Both the position numbers and the translations under genes were made by a program. This document shows, piece after piece, positions 56,404 to 64,000 of a DNA stretch of 64,000 nucleotides. This stretch comes from Kalaharituber pfeilii (lineage: Eukaryota; Ascomycota; Pezizomycetes; Pezizales; Pezizaceae), in contig WHUZ01000030.1 in the NCBI GenBank assembly GCA_015179045.1, forward strand, positions 558,001 through 622,000, given 5' to 3'. Under the pieces are notes generated by a model, which saw nothing but the letters and a program-made list of their open reading frames with translations, had not been told where the DNA came from and ran no database searches. Position 1 is the first letter of the stretch; each line of letters starts with the position of its first letter.

Positions 56404-57363
56404 ATGGTTCGAATAGCTGTTAACTCTACGTTGGAAGATAACTGCCAGTGTACCTTAGAAGAAGCTATTAGTGCTTTTCAGAAAAGTATTAAAGGTAGAA
56501 GAGGACAAGACATGATAAAGACACCATCTCAAGAAAAGGATAGTCAGCTGGGAAGTGAGACAGATGGTATGGACTCATACAACTTGAAGGAGCTTATAAA
56601 ATCACAGGAGCGAATGGAAAGAATGGCATCAATGATAATGGAAACTGTACAAGAATTAAAGAATGGAGGAAACTATAGAGGTAGACAGATGGGATCAGTT
56701 GGGCTCCAAGGATGGCAACAGAATAGAGATGAAAATAAAACTTATACTCGATGTGAAAGAAAGGGGCACTTATTTTACTCATGCAATGGTAACTCCTTAC
56801 TTGAAGAAGAACAAGCTAAATTGCGAAATATTATCTCTAGAAATGCAGAACTTAGACAAGAGAGGATAGGACAGATAGGAGGACAATTTGGAGCCAATAG
56901 TAGGCAAACGGGAGGATTACCTATAAGTAGTGTACAACCTTCTTCAGTACCAATAGCTGCAGCAGCAGCAGCAGTTAGCTATTACCATGACTCAAAGGAG
57001 CTAGAAGAAGAAAGTGGAAGAATGGAGGCAAATATGATAGAAATAATAGATAATAGAGAAAAATTGGTAAGTATGATCGATAGACTGACACTTGAAGAGA
57101 AAGCACAGCTGTTAGCTATGGTGGATAAACAACCAAGAGTGGAAGAGATAAGTGATGAAGAAGCCGGTCCAAATAGAAGAAGACAAAGAGTTGAGAGTCT
57201 AGAAAAGGAAAACTACTTTTCTCAAGTACTAAGACCGGGAGATCAAGTCCAACTGCTAGAAGAAAGACCTTTTATACCTGATCCTAGATATGAAAGACAA
57301 TCTGAAAACATTAGAGAAGAAAAAGGAAAGGGGAAGAAGAACTTAAAGAGACTGGGAGAATGA
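56404..57363 (+). pseudogene. Gypsy Gag-like region with zinc-knuckle remnant
   Basis: A 319-codon frame contains a knuckle remnant YTRCERKGHLFYSC with the first Cys of CxxC replaced (degenerate). Downstream are a short QQQ-like linker, an acidic helical stretch (LTLEEKAQLLAMVDKQ) and a basic end. The N-terminal half of a normal Gag appears missing or decayed upstream of 56404. Confidence 0.65.
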
Positions 57364-57537
57364 AAGTCAATTAGGATGATGGAAGGACAAATGAGATAGA
57401 ATCCTGTAGATGCATTGAGGAGTACCTTGGTACAAGGATTGAATTAGGGAAACTTGATTAATATTGCTCCTTCAGTACGATCTAAAGTAGCAAATGGTAT
57501 GGGAATTGAATAGAAGAAGAAAGTAACAACAATCAAT

Positions 57538-57999
57538 ATGCTGGATATGGGTATAGTGGGAGAAACTAAATCAAGCAAGCGAGTACTGATTCCAGAACCT
57601 AAGGGAGCAATTGTGAATTTCCATACTCAAGGAACTATGGTAAAGGAAACCGATAATGAGATAATAGTTCAAGTACTATTATCTCAAATACTGATAGATG
57701 GAGGATCTGTGGTCAACCTGATGTCATACTTAGTTATAAAGCAGTCCGGACTGGACTTACAAGTCAATAATGACATTATGATAAAAATAGCAACAGGAGA
57801 GCTAAGAGAAGTTGTTGGGTGTGTAGAGTTTAATATTAATATTATAGGAGTTCTAGCAACAGTAAAGGTATATGTGGTAGATTTTAATCTATCATATATA
57901 CTATTATTGGGAAGAAGATGGTTACAACAGGTACGAGCAAAAGGAGACTATGAGACACATACCTATGTGATATTTGATATGGAAGAACAAGCTTACTAA
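57538..57999 (+). pseudogene. Gypsy retropepsin-like protease
   Basis: A 153-codon frame with the aspartic protease active site as ILIDGGSVVNLM (DGG in place of the usual D[S/T]G) and a C-terminal hydrophobic block SYILLLGRRWLQQV resembling the second conserved motif. A separate acidic frame (58006-58245) follows. Confidence 0.7.
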
Positions 58000-58989
58000 G
58001 TTCCTATGGTGACCGGCAAACTAACAGTAACAATTCCCAAAGTACTAGTGAATCTATCCAAAAGGAGAAGTGAAAGTACTTTGAGAGACGAAGAGTATGA
58101 AGAGTTAGTTATGGGCCAAGAAGCAATACATGCAGTACTGAATGAGATTATTGAGGGAGCTGAATATGAAGAAAGAGAGTGGTATGAGAGTAATAATAAT
58201 GATGAAAGTAAAGATGACTATGAGAAGGGAAACGAGAGAGGGTAATCAATGAAGGCCAATTGAGTACCCAGAGAAGGATAGGCCTCAAAGAAAAGAATAA
58301 AAAGGAGAATATCGAGGAGTGGGAGGGAGTATATGAAGTAGTAGTAGTTAGAGAAAAGAGTGGGAACTGTATAATTTCTGATGAATGAAAATGCCGAGTC
58401 ATGAGGGGAGACTGTATTTGTTGTTTGGGAGGAAGTTGCTTCAATCTAGGGCATGTGGGGGAGTGTGAGTATTGGTATAGAAAAGAAGAAAGAAAATGGG
58501 ATATAGAAGAACCAGCTTTGGAGATTGCAAAGGAGTTTAAAAGAGAGTATGTGAAGTAAGAGAGGAAATGGAGAGCTAGGAAATGGAATAAGAAAGAGGA
58601 AGATTCAAGTTAGTTGAAAGAAATAAAATTAGAGGAAGAAGAAGCTAGCAGAGTGAGAGATGAAGACAGCAGAAATTGCCACTGATTCTATGCAAAAGGG
58701 AGTGGGTATATTATTGAAGAAAAAAGTTGCTTTAGAAGGGAGTGTGAAAGATGCAAGTGGAGTTGGGGAGACAGGGAAGAGTTGTTCATACCCTTGCATA
58801 AACAACTGAGATGGACAAGAGAGTTTTTTGAAGGAGTGAACAAGGTTTGTACCAACTGGAAAAAGTCAGTGCCGGTGGTGGAAATGGTTACAGCTGTAAA
58901 TGAAGAAGAAGATATATTTGGGTGGAAGGAGAGAGGTTTTCCAGTGAAAAGAAGGCCCTAAGAGTTTTGATGAGAAGTGGACTCATCTA

Positions 58990-60686
58990 ATCAAGAGATA
59001 ATTGAGGAGTAGTTTGAGAAATGTGAAGTGAAAATCGGATCCTACTTGATGTCTGAGGAGGCAAGATATGCAAAACGAATACTCTATACCTGGAGAGATC
59101 TGTTTGTTACTAGCCAAAGTGAAATGCCAAAAACAGACCTGGTAATTCACTCTATACCAACATACTAGGGAGCAAAACTACACCAGGCAAAGAGTCGAAT
59201 CTGGATAGAAGAAGAGGCCAAAGGGCAGCAGGAAAATATATCGAAACTGGAGAAAGCTGGAGTGATTATGAGATGTGAATCACCATGGTCAGCAAAGACA
59301 ACTCTGGTTAAGAAGAAAGAAGAGCCATTGAGGGTATCTGGAGAAGGGGTTCCAGCCATGAGAATGGTACATACCTATTGCCAATTGAACTGAGCAACTA
59401 TTAAGTCAAACTATCTAATAAAAAACATAGAAGATTTGTTCAATCTCTTGAGAAAGAGAACTTGCCGGTACTTCAGCAAAAGTGATGCATTGAATGGATT
59501 TTATGCAATTGAAATGTATCTACCTCATGCTTATAAAACAGCATTCTCCTATGCCTTGGGTCAGTATGGTTATACTCAAATGGGGCAAGGACTGACAGGT
59601 GCCACTCACACTTATACAAAAATGAAAGATATAGCCTTTGGTCCAATTCCTCTGCCTGATGAAGAACCTGAGTTATGGGGAATCACTTGGGACAGAGAAG
59701 GCCAAGAGAGATCATTTGGGTATTTTGTTGATGACGACCTCTGCTCTACTGACCTATTTATGGTTATGGTGAGACTATTGTATAAAGAATATTTTCCAAG
59801 AGTATCTTGAGCATACCTGACACTTAAGGCATCAAAAACAGGCTTCTTCCTGCCAGAGATAGGCCCACTTGGACAACAAATGGGAGTTGATTCAGATGGA
59901 CATTGTGTGCGGACGCCTGCAAGGAAGAAAATGGATTTTATTCTTGAATTTCCCATCCCATCAATATGGCAAGAGTTGGAATCATTTATATACATGGTGA
60001 CATACCTAAAGAACTTTGTCCCAGGAAGAAGTGACCATATAAAGATAATGAAGGAAGCAGCAGTATGGAAATGGGAAGAGATAGAGAGAGGAGGAAAAGT
60101 GAAGGGAAGAAGAGACCCAAAAAGAAGAAAGGTATTGGAAAAGTTTGAGTGGGGAGAAGAGTAGCAAAAATTCTTTGATTATATTAAATCGGCGATTGGA
60201 GAAGTGAACTTATTTGGAACATCAAGAGATAAGAGATTTTATCTGTCAGTTACAGTTTCTGAAAGACGGTTGGGAGGAGTGCTATTTCAACTAGATGAGA
60301 TAGATGAGATTGAACTAGATAAGGAGATGGAAAAAGGGATAAAGAATGGGAAAAAACTATACCCAAAAAGAAAAGAGTTAGTAATTGATTATATCTCTGA
60401 GCCATATAAAGGAGCAGAAGGGAGATACCCAAGAGAGGAGAGAGAAGTATTGGGAGTGGTTAGGTGCTTGGAGAGTATGAAGTGGCGTATCCTTGATAGC
60501 ATGTTTCCTATTGTTGTTTATACTGATTCTCCAGCTATTTTGAGAGTGTTGTCAGGAGACAGAGTTAGAGGAAGATTGGCGGAGTGGCAAGAAATCCTTT
60601 CTGAATTTGATTTAGAAATAAGGCATGTAGACAGTAGAGATGTGAAGATAGCTGATGGATTGTCGAGACTGCTGGAGGGTGTATAG
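58990..60686 (+). pseudogene. Gypsy reverse transcriptase and RNase H, stop-ridden
   Basis: RT motifs: KLEKAGVIMRCESPWSAKT, RMVHTYCQLN, YFSKSDALNGFYAIEM, and catalytic YFVDDD with the two Asp present. RNase H: KRFYLSVTVSERRLGGVLFQ, YPREEREVLGVVRCLESMKW, VVYTDSPAILRVL and IRHVDSRDVKIADGLSRL. In-frame stops fall near 59166, 59390, 59808 and 60162. The segments are otherwise collinear, so loss of function came mostly from point changes. Confidence 0.85.
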
Positions 60687-60934
60687 AGATGGTTGGATCC
60701 AGGAAAGTATACAGATTATGATGTTGGGAGAACTTTAATAACTGTATCCATGGTTGAGGTGGTACAAAGAAATACTAGAGGTAGAAGGGTGAGTGATATT
60801 ATTAAGGGGAAAGGGGAAGAAAAAAAAGAGATGAGGATCCAAGAGGAGATAGAGAAATGGGGAAAATGGATCAGTAAGATATGGTATGAGGAGATTGTCT
60901 GGTATAAGCTAACAGGACAATAAAAGAGAAAAGG

Positions 60935-62284
60935 ATGGATAGAAGAAAGGAAAGGATGGTAAAAAAGAAGGCGTCGAAATTGTCATTAATAGAGAAGAAA
61001 GGAGAAGTGGGACTGGGGTACATTGAGAAGAATGGCACTATCTCATGGTGTATTCCTGAAGGGCAAGTGGATCAATTGTTGGAAAAACTGTATGATGCAC
61101 ATGAACACTTTGCCAAAGGGCTTATGATGAGAAATATTGTTGGTAGATATTACTGGCCAACTCGGATGAAGGATATCGTGGAATGGTGTAGTTCATACGA
61201 TGCTTGTCAGTGACTGGGACCAATTCGGCATTCAACAGAGCTGATACCAATCCTCCAACTTCAGCCAATGGATATGCTGGGCCTGGACTTCGCAGGTGTG
61301 ATTCGGCCAATTGCAGAAGACTTTGGAGCCTGCTATATCATTCTGGCAGTAGATTATTTCTCAAGGTTTCTTTTCGCGAGCACAGCCATCAGAAGCGATG
61401 GAGCCAGTGCTGCCAGATTCGTGCAAGAGGAGATTGGGCGGAAATTTGGTTGGCCTAGAACTATGTATTTTGATAATGGGAGCCACTTTGTCAAAGGACT
61501 TCTTCAACAGCTGTTAAAGGAAAAGGGAGTAAAGGTATTCACTGCACCTATTACCAACCCACGAAGTGTGGGGCTTGCAGAGTGATATGTGCAGATGGTC
61601 TTGAAGGGTCTGAGGGCAGCGGTGTTGCATCATCCGGCAGACCTATCATACTGGGATCGCCATTTGGAAGACCTTGTCCTGTCAATTAATAACCGGAAAC
61701 TACCACATGGATACTCTCCTAGTCAACTATTTCTAGGGTTCGAGGCTCGAAGAGGAGAAGTAGATGATTTGGTCGATGATGTCCTTCGAAGCGAATCCTT
61801 GATTGAGAAACTGGATGAGCTGGGAGCCCAAAGTAACTTAGCGGTTGAAGAGAGAGAGTATTCATACCAGCTTGCGATGCTGGAGGAAATGTGAGAGCGT
61901 GCTGTGGAACATATGTTTCAAGCTCAGGAGGATCTGCTTCAAAGAGAGAGCCGGGCTAGGTATGCTATGCTACAAGAGGGAGATCTAGTACTGCTTCGAA
62001 GGTTTATTATAGACAAGGAGTATGGAAGGAAATTAGAGCCACGATGGGAAGGCCCATACCTGCTGAAGCGGGTAAGCCAGTTTGGAGTGTTAGGAGACTT
62101 GGAGGAAGTAGAGAATAGGCAAAGGAAGGGAAGGTATGCTTTCGATTCCTTAAAGGTCTACGTACCGAGAGAGAGGAGGGGGGTGATGGTACATCAAGGA
62201 CAAAAAAGAGGAGTTGAAGATATTGAAAGCGACAGTGGTGAGGGAGAAGTGTTGAAGGTGAAGGGTGAATTGACAAAGGAGTGA
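60935..62284 (+). pseudogene. Gypsy integrase, three in-frame stops
   Basis: A partial HHCC zinc-binding region (AHEHFAKGLMMRNIVGRYYW, SSYDACQ) is followed by the catalytic core with first Asp in MLGLDFAGV, second in MYFDNGSHFV and Glu in GLAE. TGA codons at 61211-61213, 61583-61585 and 61892-61894 interrupt it. The C-terminal domain (LQEGDLVLLRRFIIDKEYG, PRWEGPYLLKRV, YAFDSLKVYVPRE) is intact to the stop at 62282-62284. No chromodomain is visible. Confidence 0.85.
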
Positions 62285-62378
62285 GGTAGTGACAATTGGC
62301 GTTGAGTGGTTGATGAATGGGGTGAAAGGACTGGATAGGTATAGAAGGCAACGGACACTGGCAAACGGGAGGGGGGGG

Positions 62379-62750
62379 TGTCAACAGACAGGAGTCACGG
62401 GGCATTGAAAAGTGACGAAGAAGAGGTGGTGACAAGTGGTGAGAATGACAGTGGTTGATGAATTAGGCGAAGAATTGGATGAGTGTGTAAGGCGATGGAT
62501 AGGAGAGGTATAATTGGAGCCGCACACAGGTTCAATGATTTTGATTCCGCGGTTCAAAATTGTCGAAGGAGGGGAGTCTGTGGTGGCGTGTGCAAGCATA
62601 TTACCGGAAGCAGGCTGATTGCCGAAACCGGGAAGTGGGGGGTAGGTCATGTATATATAAGAGGGGGGACGCACGAGAGATTCTGAGAAAACCAACCTAC
62701 ACTGAATAATACAAAATTTCTTGTTAACGAAGAAAACCCTTCCACAGTAC
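62379..62750 (+). mobile_element. Probable 3' LTR (partial)
   Basis: Begins TGTCAACAGACAGG directly after the G-rich polypurine tract at 62366-62378. It contains a TATA-like TATATATAAGAGG at about 62652. The right end is not defined because a poly(T) insertion starts at 62751; no matching 5' LTR lies in the window. Confidence 0.5.
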
Positions 62751-62820
62751 TTTTTTTTTTTTTTTTTTTTTTTTCCGCTAAGCCATGGCAGGGCCTGGGT
62801 GTAATGAACCAACCTCCACC
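62751..62820 (-). mobile_element. LINE-B-like tail with shortened 3' end
   Basis: A T-run (62751-62774) is followed by the complement of GGCCCTGCCATGGCTTAGCGG. The usual GGGTTACGTGATT before the poly(A) is missing, so poly(A) begins right after AGCGG. No target duplication was found. Confidence 0.6.
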
Positions 62821-62869
62821 ATGGCCGAAATACTCCTCCCGCACGTGACACGCGAGACCCGAGGCCCCG

Positions 62870-63150
62870 AGACCCTGCCACAGCCCGAACTCCTGCCGAG
62901 CCACCGCGTAGCGGCAGTACCTGAAAGCTCCGACCCTCACCGCCCGCCCTAAGTCCTTACGCATAGCAGCCGCTTGCATCCCGGTCGCTGCCTGTATGTT
63001 CCTGCATATTCCCTGCCACAGCCCGAACTCCTGCCGAGCCGCCGCATAGTGGCAGTACCTGAAAGCTCCGACCCTCGCCGCCCGCCCCGAGTCCTTACGC
63101 ACAGCAGCCGCTTGCATCCCGGTCACTGCCCGTATGTTCCTGCATATTCT
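62870..63150. repeat. ~142 bp tandem repeat, two units
   Basis: A CCTGCCACAGCCCGAACTCC unit including GCAGCCGCTTGCATCCCGGT occurs twice with about 95 percent identity (62875-63008 and 63016-63150). Open frames across it are repeat artefacts. Confidence 0.85.
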
Positions 63151-64000
63151 CTTGCATCCTTGATTCGTTCAGAATGTTCTCCTGCATTAGCTCGAAGTTT
63201 CTCCCGCGCTAGTTTATTCTTCTGCCAAGTTTCTGGGCTCGTTTGATTCTCCTGTATCTAGAATGTTCTTCTGCTAAGATTCCTGGGCTCTCCATAAAGG
63301 AGGCTCATCCCCACGTCCCTCTCTGCTCCTCACGTAACAACTTGTATCCACCCTCAGGCTGTACGTAACTCTGCATACATCTCTCTACATCATATAGCGC
63401 CAACTGTCTCTACCCACCATGAACCCCGCTGCCTCCCTGGCACTCACTGCCTACCCTGTATCTCGACCCCGACCCTGACCCATTCTTTACACTGGGCAAG
63501 CCTGAGACAGGCTAAAAGAAAATTCCTGCCTTACCGTACCGTTGACCCCCGCTCTCCTACCTTCTAGACCCTAAGGGGTTAACTAGACTACTAAGAGGTA
63601 CTGATTAACGCTAATTAATTCTGGTAGTGTCAACCAGTAAGCCCGAGTTAATTCTGGTAGCATCAACCAGTAAGCTCGAGGGCGCACTCCTCAATGCTGG
63701 TTGTATCATGCTATGGCTATGAGTATCAGACGTATCACCGATGTGGAGCAAATGACCCAATGAGCTCAATGAGCGGCCCCACATGGGGTCTGATGAAGAG
63801 CCCAATGCATGGCCTGAGGAGGTGAATTCAATGACAGCAGATTCCGGTGCCCCTTGTTGCACTAGCGTGAGATTTATCCCAAATCAGCAATGTCCTAACA
63901 GGGCAGCTCTGGCATACTGTGATGTTGCCAGATTGAGATAATGACCGCCCTGAAGATATTGGGCACAGTGGGCCAATTGAGCGTATTGAGCATGCTGAGC
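63151..64000. other. Right end, no gene recognised
   Basis: Contains a 37 bp direct repeat (TTAATTCTGGTAG, GTCAACCAGTAAGC) at 63614-63683 and, near the edge, GAGCGTATTGAGCATGCTGAGC-type short repeats. No protein is recognised. Confidence 0.4.

Larger units (their letters stand above)
56404..62284 (+). mobile_element. Ty3/gypsy LTR retrotransposon internal region, decayed
   Basis: Gag, protease, reverse transcriptase, RNase H and integrase occur in the Ty3/gypsy order on the plus strand. Many stops interrupt the frames; at least three TGA codons sit where related proteins have Arg, consistent with CGA to TGA decay. No 5' LTR was found upstream, only tandem repeats. A purine-rich tract at 62366-62378 precedes a probable 3' LTR. 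The DNA is much more AT-rich than LINE-B. Confidence 0.88.

Overview
The window looks like transposon-rich DNA from a filamentous fungus, most likely an ascomycete (inference). Introns are short (47-150 bp) with GT..AG ends and several good ACTAAC/CTCAC-type branch sites. The main gene is a fungal-type NACHT/ankyrin NOD-like receptor, and the transposons (pogo/Fot1 DNA transposon, LINEs with an RNase H domain, Ty3/gypsy element, TA-flanked MITEs) are a typical fungal set.

Layout. 1-4419 and 18931-23437 are two direct copies of a ~4.4 kb segment. Each carries the same four-exon gene of unknown function, intact in both copies, with a tandem array of hairpin-forming repeats just upstream of its start. 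Between them lie a broken pogo-like transposon (4449-7048), a 286 bp MITE (7548-7833) and, on the minus strand, a seven-exon receptor gene (18154-8720). Resolving its introns gives an uninterrupted ~2,980-residue product: fungal N-terminal helical domain, NACHT NTPase, winged-helix-like region, about 36 ankyrin repeats (22 of them nearly identical), a Pro/Ser/Thr/Ile-rich linker and a second P-loop ATPase that reads as HerA/FtsK-type. This receptor-HerA fusion is the most notable item. From 25.7 to 27.8 kb lie inverted relics of the same receptor and its neighbouring repeat, cut up by transposons.

From 23.4 kb rightwards the sequence is a transposon graveyard. Two LINE families dominate. LINE-A has fragments throughout; its longest copy, 33253-36822 minus, is hit by two of its own relatives. 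LINE-B has one 7.3 kb copy at 47348-54651. Both leave many tiny insertions: 17-160 nt of their 3' tail plus poly(A), flanked by 8-17 bp target-site duplications. One insertion is only poly(A). The LINE-A tail keeps a hairpin with compensatory base changes. LINE-B itself sits in one arm of a long terminal-inverted-repeat element (47007-55892). A decayed Ty3/gypsy element fills 56.4-62.7 kb. TA-flanked MITEs, a Mutator-like element with a 9 bp target duplication and several minisatellites fill most of the rest.

Only three genes look intact: the receptor and the two copies of the unknown gene. No tRNA, rRNA or CRISPR array was seen.
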